From: Rhodoferax sp.
Lineage (GTDB): Bacteria > Pseudomonadota > Gammaproteobacteria > Burkholderiales > Burkholderiaceae_C
Direction: 5' to 3'
DNA length: 36,384 nt
Assembly: GCA_011391545.1 (NCBI GenBank)
Contig: JAABQI010000225.1
Coordinates: 1 to 36,384, forward strand
Positions within the stretch are counted from its first letter, which is position 1. Every line of letters starts with the position of its first letter. Below the pieces are notes generated by a model. That model worked only from the letters and a program-made list of their open reading frames with translations, did not search any database and had not been told where the DNA came from. This document shows positions 6,326-13,485 of this stretch, piece after piece. The position numbers were made by a program, and so were the translations under genes.

Positions 6326-7507
6326 TTAGTTACTGGTGGTCGGCAAACTGAAATCTTGCCCCAGACCGGGCATCTCGACCGTTTTTCCGGCGTAGTTGCG
6401 GCACTTCACGGTGGTGCCACTGCCATCGGGCAGGGCCTCTTCGCGCACATAACTCGGGATGATCGGCAGCTTGCCCAAGCCGCCCAGGCCGTCGACGATG
6501 AAGGTGGGCACGGCCGGGCCGCTGATCCAGCCGCGAAGGCCTTCGTAGAGTTCGAGCATGCGACGGTGAGGCACGATGAAATGGTGCGCGCCTTCGACCA
6601 TGTCGGTCGAGTAAACGTAGTAAGGACGCACGCCCATTTCGACCGTTTGCATGAACAATTCGCGCATCACCTCGACGCTGTCGTTGACACCCTTGAGGCA
6701 CACGGTTTGCAGGCCCATCATGATGCCGGCTTTTTGCAGCAACTTGACCCGCGAGCGCAACAGCGGCGTGATTTCCTTGGGGTGGTTGATGTGGATGTTG
6801 ATCATCTGAACACGGTGACGCTCCAGCACCGCGCACAGTTCCGGTGTGACGCGGGTGGGCAGTTGCACCACCATTCGCGAGCCGATGCGCAAGAAACGCA
6901 CATGTGGCGCCCGGCTGCGAATCATGCCCAGAATTTCGTCCAGGCGCTCGTCGGTAAAGGTCAGCGGATCGCCGCCCGACAACAACACGTCGTCAATATT
7001 CTTGTTGTTGGCAATGTAGTCGATCGACGCCTCAATCTCGTCCTTGTGCACCGAGCCCGACGGCTGGCTGACCATGCGCTTGCGGGTGCAGAAGCGGCAC
7101 AGGGTGGCGCAGGTGTTGCTCACCAGAAACAGCACCCGGCGCGGGTAGCGGTGCACGATGCTGGTGCCGGGAATGGTGTCGCCTTCTTCTCCCAACTGGT
7201 CGAGCATGGTGGCAAAACCGGGCTTGGTTTCTTCGTGAAACGACGGCAGGTACTGCATGCGGATCGGGCAATTCGGGTCGTTGCGATCCATCAGCTTGGC
7301 CATATAGGGCGTGATGGCGATGGCGAACTTGTTGTAGACGGTCTCATTCACGTCTTCCACATGGTTCAAGACCCCCTTCAACTGCGCGTGGTGGGTGTAA
7401 CGCCGGGCGAACTGCTTTTGCCAGCTCTCGGACTCCGGGTCGTAGGCTTGCAACTCGTCATAGGTCATGAAAATTTTGGGGGTGGCGAATTCGACGGTTT
7501 GCAGCAT
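6326..7507 (-). CDS. kamA: L-lysine 2,3-aminomutase (radical SAM, PLP)
   Basis: KamA converts L-alpha-lysine to L-beta-lysine using a 5'-deoxyadenosyl radical from SAM, a [4Fe-4S] cluster and PLP. The radical-SAM motif CxxxCxxC is at C133, C137 and C140 (CATLCRFC). LLSGGDPL follows as the SAM-binding GGD-type loop, and the PLP lysine is K346 in GGLGKLPIIP. The 393 residues are close to the roughly 416 of the clostridial enzyme. ATG 7507 is chosen because AGGAG lies six bases upstream; the frame stays open to 7558 without a comparable site. It is the first gene of the operon and diverges from the Lrp-type regulator. With kamDE, kdd, kce and kal nearby the role is lysine catabolism, not synthesis of the osmolyte acetyl-beta-lysine, for which ablB would be expected. 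Confidence 0.95.
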   Translation of the reverse strand: MLQTVEFATPKIFMTYDELQAYDPESESWQKQFARRYTHHAQLKGVLNHVEDVNETVYNKFAIAITPYMAKLMDRNDPNCPIRMQYLPSFHEETKPGFATMLDQLGEEGDTIPGTSIVHRYPRRVLFLVSNTCATLCRFCTRKRMVSQPSGSVHKDEIEASIDYIANNKNIDDVLLSGGDPLTFTDERLDEILGMIRSRAPHVRFLRIGSRMVVQLPTRVTPELCAVLERHRVQMINIHINHPKEITPLLRSRVKLLQKAGIMMGLQTVCLKGVNDSVEVMRELFMQTVEMGVRPYYVYSTDMVEGAHHFIVPHRRMLELYEGLRGWISGPAVPTFIVDGLGGLGKLPIIPSYVREEALPDGSGTTVKCRNYAGKTVEMPGLGQDFSLPTTSN

Positions 7508-7513
7508 GATGTT

Positions 7514-7518
7514 CTCCT
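7514..7518 (-). promoter_or_regulatory. Ribosome binding site deciding the kamA start
   Basis: AGGAG on the minus strand, six bases before ATG 7507, supports this start over the upstream in-frame codon at 7558. Confidence 0.75.
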
Positions 7519-7605
7519 GGGGGTCTTTGCGTTGCTGTGCGGTCTGCACCGTTGCCACAGAAGAATCAAGTTTAGGTAATCACGCCGCCGGTGAAAACAA
7601 GCAAA

Positions 7606-7636
7606 TTGACTGAAATTAATGTCAAAATTCAGTCAA
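7606..7636. promoter_or_regulatory. Operator-like palindrome in the kamA / lrp divergent promoter region
   Basis: Arms TTGACTGAA (7606-7614) and TTCAGTCAA (7628-7636) are perfect inverted repeats. Extending inwards gives 11 of 12 matches, with an AT-rich centre at 7621. It is the only strong palindrome in the 150 bases between kamA and the Lrp/AsnC gene. Lrp-family proteins commonly bind such AT-rich partial palindromes near their own gene, so autoregulation and control of kamA are inferred. TTGACT and TTGACA hexamers overlap it on both strands, but I cannot assign -10 boxes with confidence. Confidence 0.65.
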
Positions 7637-7657
7637 ATTGATTGATTTTTAGACACT

Positions 7658-8116
7658 ATGATTCATTCACCTCAAAAACCCAATCTGGACGCGCTGGACT
7701 ACCAGTTGATCGAACTGCTCAAGGTCAATGCCCGGTTGCCCATGGTCAACCTGGCCAAAGCGCTGGGCTGCGCGCGCAGCACCGCGCAGTTGCGGCTCAA
7801 GGCACTTGAAGATGCCGGCGTCATCACCGGCTATACCGTGGGGGTAAGCAGCCCGCGCGCGGCCCATGGCTTGCGGGCCATGGTGCTGATCTCTATGGAG
7901 TCTCAAAACGAACCCGACGTGGTGCGTGCGCTGGCCAGGCGGCATGAGATCACCAAGCTGTATTCGGTCAGCGGTCGTTACGACCTGTGCGCCATGCTGA
8001 TCACCGAATCGACGCAGGAACTCGACACCGTGCTGGACAAGATCCGCTTGATCAAGGGTGTGGTGGACACGTTTTCAACCATCATGTTGTCGACCAAGCT
8101 CGATCGACCCGAATGA
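7658..8116 (+). CDS. Lrp/AsnC-family transcriptional regulator
   Basis: The 152-residue length is typical of the family. The N-terminal winged helix-turn-helix (about residues 10-60) contains LDALDYQLIELLKVNARLPM and ALGCARSTAQLRLKALEDAG. The C-terminal RAM/AsnC effector domain (about 65-150) contains YSVSGRYDLCAMLI, the usual amino-acid-sensing region. It is transcribed away from kamA and towards ornithine cyclodeaminase, with a palindrome on its 5' side (7606-7636) and another on its 3' side (8146-8164). Family knowledge suggests a dimer/octamer responding to an amino acid; lysine, beta-lysine or ornithine are plausible here but not shown. No clear Shine-Dalgarno precedes the ATG, so an unusual or short leader is possible. 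Confidence 0.9.
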   Translation: MIHSPQKPNLDALDYQLIELLKVNARLPMVNLAKALGCARSTAQLRLKALEDAGVITGYTVGVSSPRAAHGLRAMVLISMESQNEPDVVRALARRHEITKLYSVSGRYDLCAMLITESTQELDTVLDKIRLIKGVVDTFSTIMLSTKLDRPE

Positions 8117-8145
8117 CGCAACAAATTAGCCAGCACCAGGATCGG

Positions 8146-8164
8146 TTCTGTCAATGTGACAGAA
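8146..8164. promoter_or_regulatory. Perfect 19-bp palindrome upstream of ornithine cyclodeaminase
   Basis: TTCTGTCA-ATG-TGACAGAA has perfect 8-base arms. It lies 30 bases after the regulator stop and 108 before the ocd start. The GTCA/TGAC half-sites recall the kamA operator, so it may be a second binding site of the same regulator. Alternatively it is the stem of a weak terminator, since CCCTTTTT follows eight bases later. The 155-base gap otherwise contains AT-rich sequence likely to hold the ocd promoter. Confidence 0.5.
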
Positions 8165-8271
8165 AGCAATCCCTTTTTGATAACTTTTTGACTATTTTGA
8201 ATTAAAACTGCCGATTTACATTGGCATGAGGGCTTGAGATACTTCTTTCCATACAAGGAAACTAGCCCATC

Positions 8272-9369
8272 ATGAAACTCCCTCAACTCGTCCAAACCCA
8301 ATTCCTCAGCGTCCAGGACGTGGCCAGCATCATTCACAAAATCGGCCTCAAAACCGTGTTCACACGCATGGCAGAGTACATCCGTGAAGATTACCTGCGC
8401 TGGCACGATTTTGAAAAATGCGCCCGCGTGGCCAACCACTCCAAAGACGGCGTGATCGAGTTGATGCCGATCTCGGATGCCAAGAGTTACGCCTTCAAGT
8501 ACGTTAACGGCCACCCCAAGAACACCATCAACGGCCTGCCCTGCGTGATGGCGTTTGGCGTGCTGGCCGATGTTGCTACTGGCATTCCGGAGTTTCTCAG
8601 TGAATTGACGCTCAGCACGGCCCTGCGCACGGCAGCCATGTCGGCGGTGGCAGCACAGGAACTGGCGCGCCCTGACAGCAAAACAATGGCCCTGATTGGC
8701 AACGGCGCCCAGAGTGAATTTCAGGCGCTGGCGTTCCACTATCTGCTCGGCATCGAGGAAATCCGCCTGTTTGATACCGACCCCAAGGCCACAGAAAAAC
8801 TGATTGCCAACCTGAAGTCAACCGCGCTGCGCCTGACCGTGTGCAGCAGCATTGCCGAAGCCGTGCGCGGTGCCGACATCGTGACCACGGTGACTGCCGA
8901 CAAGACCAATGCCGCCATCCTGACCGCCGGGCACATCGAGCCCGGCATGCACATCAACGGTGTGGGTGGCGACTGTCCGGGCAAAACCGAGCTGCATGCG
9001 GACGTGCTGCATCGCAGCGAGGTGTTTGTCGAATATGAGCCGCAAACCCGCATCGAGGGCGACCTGCAGCATCTGCCGGCTGATTTTGAGGTCACTGAAC
9101 TCTGGCAGGTGCTGGCTCGCCAGGCGCCAGGCCGCCGTGACGCAGACCAGATCACGCTGTTTGACTCGGTCGGTTTCGCGTTGCAGGATTACTCGGCCCT
9201 GCGCTTCATGCGTGATGCCGCCCGGGAACTGGGCCTGGGCCAAGTGGTGTCCCTGATTCCCGAACTGGTGAACCCGAAAGACCTGTTTGTGTTGATTCAT
9301 CCGGAGACCCAGGAAACCACCGAGCCGAGTCCGCGCCCCAATTTTTGCGCCATACTCGCTGCTGTTTGA
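8272..9369 (+). CDS. ocd: Ornithine cyclodeaminase
   Basis: Converts L-ornithine to L-proline and ammonia using tightly bound NAD+. The 365-residue protein matches my recollection of the Pseudomonas putida enzyme closely: ARVANHSKDGVIELMP and YAFKYVNGHP in the substrate domain, the NAD-binding LIGNGAQSEFQALAFHYL, and INGVGGDCPGKTELHADV, containing the catalytic aspartate region, then FVEYEPQTRIEGD. This close match favours true ornithine cyclodeaminase over the wider mu-crystallin/SbnB-like family. AAGGA lies about 12 bases before the ATG. It follows the Lrp-type regulator on the same strand and precedes a PLP enzyme gene by 72 bases. The C-terminus has a short extra tail (from about residue 345). 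Confidence 0.9.
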   Translation: MKLPQLVQTQFLSVQDVASIIHKIGLKTVFTRMAEYIREDYLRWHDFEKCARVANHSKDGVIELMPISDAKSYAFKYVNGHPKNTINGLPCVMAFGVLADVATGIPEFLSELTLSTALRTAAMSAVAAQELARPDSKTMALIGNGAQSEFQALAFHYLLGIEEIRLFDTDPKATEKLIANLKSTALRLTVCSSIAEAVRGADIVTTVTADKTNAAILTAGHIEPGMHINGVGGDCPGKTELHADVLHRSEVFVEYEPQTRIEGDLQHLPADFEVTELWQVLARQAPGRRDADQITLFDSVGFALQDYSALRFMRDAARELGLGQVVSLIPELVNPKDLFVLIHPETQETTEPSPRPNFCAILAAV

Positions 9370-9441
9370 GGCCTGTCCGCCTCCCACCCATTGACATGAA
9401 CGCCACCCACAGCAAACTCCCATCCACATCGGTCGCCTGAC

Positions 9442-10497
9442 ATGACGACCTGGCTCAACACCGCGCTGGCGCGCATCGAAGCCGACTACCAGCGCAGCGC
9501 CGACACGCATCTGATCGCGCTGCCCCTGCCGGCTTTTGCCAGTCACGGAATCGACCTGTACCTCAAGGACGAATCCACCCACCCCACCGGCAGCCTCAAG
9601 CACCGGCTGGCGCGTTCGCTGTTTCTCTATGGCCTGTGCAACGGCTGGCTGCATGAAGGCTCGACCGTGGTCGAGTCCAGCAGCGGCTCCACGGCGGTGA
9701 GCGAGGCCTACTTTGCGCGGCTGCTGGGCCTGCCGTTCATTGCCGTCATGCCGCGCAACACCTCGCCTGAAAAAATTGCCCAGATTGCGTTTTACGGTGG
9801 CCAGTGCCATCTGGTGGACAGCGCCAATGCGGTCCATGACGAGGCCCGCGCGCTGGCCGAACAAACCGGCGGCCATTACATGGACCAGTTCACCTATGCC
9901 GAGCGTGCCACCGACTGGCGCGGCAACAACAACATCGCACAAAGCATGTTCCATCAAATGGCGCGCGAACGTTTTCCGGTGCCGCGCTGGGTGGTGGTCG
10001 GGGCCGGCACTGGGGGCACCAGCGCCACCCTTGGCCGCTTTGTGCGTTACCAGCGCCAGGACACCCAGGTTTGCGTGGCCGACCCCGAAGGCTCGGTGTT
10101 TGGCGACTACCACCGCACGGGCGATGCCACTTTGACCGGACCCGGCTCGCAAATCGAAGGCATCGGCCGGCCGCGCGTGGAAGCCAGCTTTATTCGCACC
10201 CTGGTGGACCGCATGATCACGGTCAGCAATGTCGATTCTGTGGCCGCGATGCAGGTCCTCTCGGGGCTCTTGGGCCGCAAGGTCGGCCCATCCACCGGCA
10301 CCAATTTTGTCGGCATGCTGGCGCTGGCCTGCGAGATGCATCAAAGCGGCGAGCGGGGATCGATCTTGTCGCTGCTGTGCGACGCCGGTGAACGCTACCT
10401 GGGCAGTTACTTTGATGATGCCTGGGTGGCAAAGCACATCGGCGACTGCGCCTCGGCGCGTGGCCGGCTGCAGGCCCAACTCAACTGCACGGCATGA
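9442..10497 (+). CDS. PLP-dependent cysteine synthase-family enzyme (Cds1-like desulfhydrase?)
   Basis: A fold-type II PLP enzyme of 351 residues. The PLP lysine is in HPTGSLKHRLA, the substrate-binding loop in ESSSGSTAVSEAY, and the phosphate-binding glycine loop in GAGTGGTSATLGR. The N-terminal pattern LPLPAFASHGIDLYLKDES and the motif YAERATDWRGNNNIA mark the subgroup annotated as PLP-dependent cysteine synthase family, which as I recall includes the mycobacterial cysteine desulfhydrase Cds1. A desulfhydrase or other beta-elimination/replacement role is thus possible, but the substrate cannot be told from sequence. There is no clear Shine-Dalgarno. Its stop overlaps the next start as ATGA, so it is cotranscribed with the AttH-like gene. 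Being next to ocd recalls the SbnA/SbnB pair, although the OCD here looks like the genuine cyclodeaminase. Confidence 0.72.
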   Translation: MTTWLNTALARIEADYQRSADTHLIALPLPAFASHGIDLYLKDESTHPTGSLKHRLARSLFLYGLCNGWLHEGSTVVESSSGSTAVSEAYFARLLGLPFIAVMPRNTSPEKIAQIAFYGGQCHLVDSANAVHDEARALAEQTGGHYMDQFTYAERATDWRGNNNIAQSMFHQMARERFPVPRWVVVGAGTGGTSATLGRFVRYQRQDTQVCVADPEGSVFGDYHRTGDATLTGPGSQIEGIGRPRVEASFIRTLVDRMITVSNVDSVAAMQVLSGLLGRKVGPSTGTNFVGMLALACEMHQSGERGSILSLLCDAGERYLGSYFDDAWVAKHIGDCASARGRLQAQLNCTA

Positions 10498-11591
10498 AAC
10501 GCCGGCAGTGCCTGATCGCAAGTTTGAGCCTGCCACTTTGGCCCGGGCTGGTGCAAGCCCAAGCCAGGCAGGCCTTGCGGTTCCCGCGCGACCTCGGCAG
10601 CCACCCTGACTTTGCCATCGAGTGGTGGTACATCACCGGGCGGCTGCAGGCGGCGCAGCGCGAGTTTGGTTTTCAGCTCACTTTTTTTCGCTCGCGCGTT
10701 CCCGTCACACAAGGCATGCGCTCCAGCTTTGCCGCCAAACAACTGATCTTTGCCCATGCCGCGGTGACCGACGTGGCGGGCCAGCGCCTGCTGCACGACC
10801 AGCGCATTGCGCGCGCCTCGGGCAACACCCAGGTCGACCTGGCCACGGCCAGCGAAGTGGACACCGATGTGCGGCTGGGCGACTGGTCACTCAAGCGAGA
10901 TGGCGGCAGTTATCAGGCAAAAGCCATCGGGTCAGACTTCTCGTTCGAACTGGCTCTGCGTGAAACCCAGCCCCTGCTGCTGCAAGGCGACCAGGGCTGG
11001 TCTCGCAAGGGACCCGAGGCCAGCCAGGCCAGCTATTACTACAGCCTGCCGCAGTTGCAGGTGGGCGGCCAACTCAGCCTGGGCGAGCAAACCTTGCCGG
11101 TGCAGGGACAGGCCTGGCTGGACCACGAGTGGAGCCAGTCGCTGATGCACCCGGATGCGGTGGGCTGGGACTGGATTGGCATGAACCTGCTCGATGGCAG
11201 CGCGCTGACAGCCTTCAGGCTGCGCACCAAAGAAGGCGGCACGCTGTGGGCGGGCGGCTCGCTGCGCGCGGCGGGGTCGGCACAAGCAGAGATTTTTGGC
11301 CCTGACGATGTCCTCTTCACGCCGCAGCGCAACTGGAAAAGCCCGGCCAGCGGGACCAGCTACCCAGTGCAATGGTCGGTGCAGATCAGGCGCACCGGGT
11401 CAGGCCAGACGGCACCCGTGCTTGCGCGCTACACCGTCAACGCCGTCATCGACAACCAGGAGCTTGACAGCCGCCAGTCCACCGGCGCCATCTATTGGGA
11501 AGGCTTGAGCGAACTGCTGGACAGCCGTGGCCAATTGGTGGGCCGGGGCTATCTGGAGATGACGGGATACGCGAGCCCGTTGCAACTTTAA
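10494..11591 (+). CDS. Exported AttH/CrtC-family lipocalin-like protein
   Basis: 365 residues with a signal peptide (MKRRQCLIASLSLPLWPGLVQAQA, cleavage probably after residue 22-24), so periplasmic or membrane-associated. The mature part starts with DFAIEWWYITGRL, the hallmark of the CrtC N-terminal/AttH family, followed by FGFQLTFFRSRV and, in the second lipocalin-like domain, GQAWLDHEWSQS and GWDWIGMNLLDGS. Family members are named after carotenoid 1,2-hydratase and AttH. Most AttH-type members sit beside ABC exporters and are thought to handle lipids or hydrophobic compounds. No carotenoid genes are nearby, so a hydratase role is unlikely. The start overlaps the PLP enzyme stop (ATGA) and the stop is 8 bases from the ABC exporter start, pointing to a shared envelope function with it. 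Confidence 0.8.
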   Translation: MKRRQCLIASLSLPLWPGLVQAQARQALRFPRDLGSHPDFAIEWWYITGRLQAAQREFGFQLTFFRSRVPVTQGMRSSFAAKQLIFAHAAVTDVAGQRLLHDQRIARASGNTQVDLATASEVDTDVRLGDWSLKRDGGSYQAKAIGSDFSFELALRETQPLLLQGDQGWSRKGPEASQASYYYSLPQLQVGGQLSLGEQTLPVQGQAWLDHEWSQSLMHPDAVGWDWIGMNLLDGSALTAFRLRTKEGGTLWAGGSLRAAGSAQAEIFGPDDVLFTPQRNWKSPASGTSYPVQWSVQIRRTGSGQTAPVLARYTVNAVIDNQELDSRQSTGAIYWEGLSELLDSRGQLVGRGYLEMTGYASPLQL

Positions 11592-11599
11592 ATTTATAA

Positions 11600-13378
11600 A
11601 TGACCACACCCTCTGCCAAACCCGGCAACCCCAAGTCGCTCTCCGGCCTGTTGCCTTTCCTGAAGCCCTACCGCGGCCGTATCGGCCTGGCACTGCTGTT
11701 TCTGGTGCTGGCCGCCATGGCCACGCTGGCTTTTCCGCTGGCCTTGCGCAGCCTGATTGACGGCGGCCTGGTGCAAACCGACCGGGGCGCGCAGCTGATG
11801 GCCTTGCGCGAGCACTTTGTGGCGCTGTTTGCGGTGGCGGTGGCGCTCGGGCTGTTTTCTGCGGCGCGCTTTTACATGGTGAGTTGGCTCGGCGAGCGCA
11901 TCACCGCCGATGTGCGCAATGCCGTCTATGGCCATGTGCTGCAGCAAAGCCCGGCGTTTTTCGAGACCACCCAGACCGGCGAGGTGCTGTCACGCCTGTC
12001 GGCCGACACCACGCTGGTGCAGACCGTGGTGGGCTCATCCCTGAGCATGGGGCTGCGCAATCTGGTGATGGGGTTCGGTGCCCTGGCCGTGCTGGTCTGG
12101 ACCAACCCGATGGTGATGGTGCAGGTGTTGGGTGTGCTGGTGCTGATCGTGTTGCCGGCGGCCTGGTTTGGCCGGCGGGTGCGCAAGCTGTCTCGCGCCA
12201 GCCAGGACCGGGCGGCTGATGCCAGCGCCATTGCCGCCGAGGTGCTCAACGCCATTCCGGTGGTGCAAAGTTACACCGCTGAGGGGCGCGAAGCGGCGCG
12301 CTTCAACCAGGCGACCGACAACGCGTTCGATGTGGCGGTGCGCCGCTCGCGGGCGCGATCGGTGCTGGTGGCGTTCATCATCATTGCCACGTCGGCCGCG
12401 CTGCTATGGGGTCTGTACCAGGGCACGCAGGCGGTGATGGCCGGGCGCATCAGCGCCGGGCATCTGGGGCAGACGGTGCTGTATGTGATCATTCTGGCCA
12501 GCGCCTTTGCCATTTTGGGCGAGGTCTATGGCGACCTGCTGCGCGCTGCCGGTGCCACCGAGCGGCTGATGGAATTGCTGGCCAGCCAGTCTTCCGTAGT
12601 TTCGCCACCCCATCCGACCCCAGCCCCGGTGCCCGCAGCAGGTAGCGAAGTCCGGTTTGAGCACATCACGTTTCACTACCCGTCCCGACCCGGGCAGGCG
12701 GCGCTCAGTGATTTTTCACTGGACATCGCATCGGGCCAGACCGTGGCGCTGGTGGGGCCCAGCGGGGCCGGGAAAAGCACCGTGTTTCAACTGCTGCTGC
12801 GGTTTTACGACCCGGCCACCGGGCGGGTGCTGAAAGATGGCGTGCCAACGCGTGACTTGGCGCTGGCCGACCTGCGCCATGGCATTGGCATCGTGCCGCA
12901 GGACGCTGTGATTTTTTCCAGCAGCGCGCTGGAGAACATTCGCTACGGCAAACCCGGGGCCAGAGACGCCGAGGTCAAGGCCGCGGCGCAAGCGGCTTTT
13001 GCCGACGAGTTCATCAGCGCCCTGCCCCAAGGCTATGACACCTTTCTGGGCGAGCGCGGTGTGCGCCTGAGTGGCGGCCAGCGCCAGCGCATCGCCATTG
13101 CCCGCGCCATGCTGAAAAACCCGCCGCTGTTGCTGCTCGATGAAGCCACCAGCGCGCTCGACGCCGAGAGTGAACGCATGGTGCAGGCCGCACTCGAATC
13201 CGCCATGCGCGGGCGCACCACGCTGGTGATTGCGCACCGGCTGGCCACCGTGGTCAAGGCCGACCGCATCGTGGTGCTGGACCAGGGCCGGGTGGTCGAA
13301 CAGGGCACGCATGCCGAACTGCTTGCCGCCGGCGGCCTGTACGCCGGGCTGGCGGCACTGCAGTTCAATAGCGATTGA
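11600..13378 (+). CDS. MsbA-type ABC exporter (fused membrane and ATPase domains)
   Basis: A 592-residue half-transporter. Residues about 20-310 are the six-helix ABC membrane domain (hydrophobic runs from LALLFLVLAAMATLAFPLAL onward). Residues about 350-590 are the ATPase with Walker A GPSGAGKST (near 385), the Q-loop in IGIVPQDAVIF, signature LSGGQ (near 489), Walker B LLLLDEATSALD (near 510) and switch His in IAHR. It is expected to work as a homodimer in the inner membrane, exporting lipid or a hydrophobic substrate. It resembles the MsbA-related subgroup common in proteobacteria but not necessarily lipid A MsbA itself, since no lpxK or kdo genes adjoin. It directly follows the AttH-like gene without a recognisable Shine-Dalgarno. 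Confidence 0.88.
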   Translation: MTTPSAKPGNPKSLSGLLPFLKPYRGRIGLALLFLVLAAMATLAFPLALRSLIDGGLVQTDRGAQLMALREHFVALFAVAVALGLFSAARFYMVSWLGERITADVRNAVYGHVLQQSPAFFETTQTGEVLSRLSADTTLVQTVVGSSLSMGLRNLVMGFGALAVLVWTNPMVMVQVLGVLVLIVLPAAWFGRRVRKLSRASQDRAADASAIAAEVLNAIPVVQSYTAEGREAARFNQATDNAFDVAVRRSRARSVLVAFIIIATSAALLWGLYQGTQAVMAGRISAGHLGQTVLYVIILASAFAILGEVYGDLLRAAGATERLMELLASQSSVVSPPHPTPAPVPAAGSEVRFEHITFHYPSRPGQAALSDFSLDIASGQTVALVGPSGAGKSTVFQLLLRFYDPATGRVLKDGVPTRDLALADLRHGIGIVPQDAVIFSSSALENIRYGKPGARDAEVKAAAQAAFADEFISALPQGYDTFLGERGVRLSGGQRQRIAIARAMLKNPPLLLLDEATSALDAESERMVQAALESAMRGRTTLVIAHRLATVVKADRIVVLDQGRVVEQGTHAELLAAGGLYAGLAALQFNSD

Positions 13379-13392
13379 GGTCAGGAAACATC

Positions 13393-13463
13393 GTCATTGC
13401 GAACGCAGTGAAGCAATCCATGACTTCTGCATGCATGGATCGCCACGCTTCGCTCGCGATGAC
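13393..13463. repeat. 71-bp dispersed palindromic repeat, copy 2 (between converging genes)
   Basis: Arms 13393-13422 (GTCATTGCGAACGCAG...) and 13434-13463 (...CGCTCGCGATGAC) form a long stem with an 11-base centre. It is the same element as 5125-5195. Here it fills the 107-base gap between the stop codons of the ABC exporter and glutamate dehydrogenase, where its transcript hairpin could help end or protect both messages. No T-run follows. Confidence 0.9.
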
Positions 13464-13485
13464 GGGCCGAGGGCAGTGAGCGTCC

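Noticed and set aside
9396-9440. A 14-codon open frame ending one base before the PLP enzyme start, as a leader peptide
   Set aside because: No Shine-Dalgarno, no regulatory codon run and no attenuator hairpin; likely chance.
8818-10536. A 572-codon open frame on the minus strand across ocd and the PLP enzyme gene
   Set aside because: Antisense to two genes with clear family motifs; the product is of low complexity, rich in Gly, Arg and His, with no domain.
10494-11591. Carotenoid 1,2-hydratase (CrtC) as the function of the exported lipocalin-like protein
   Set aside because: The family similarity is real, but there are no carotenoid genes nearby and the gene is coupled to an ABC exporter, so the AttH-like description is safer.
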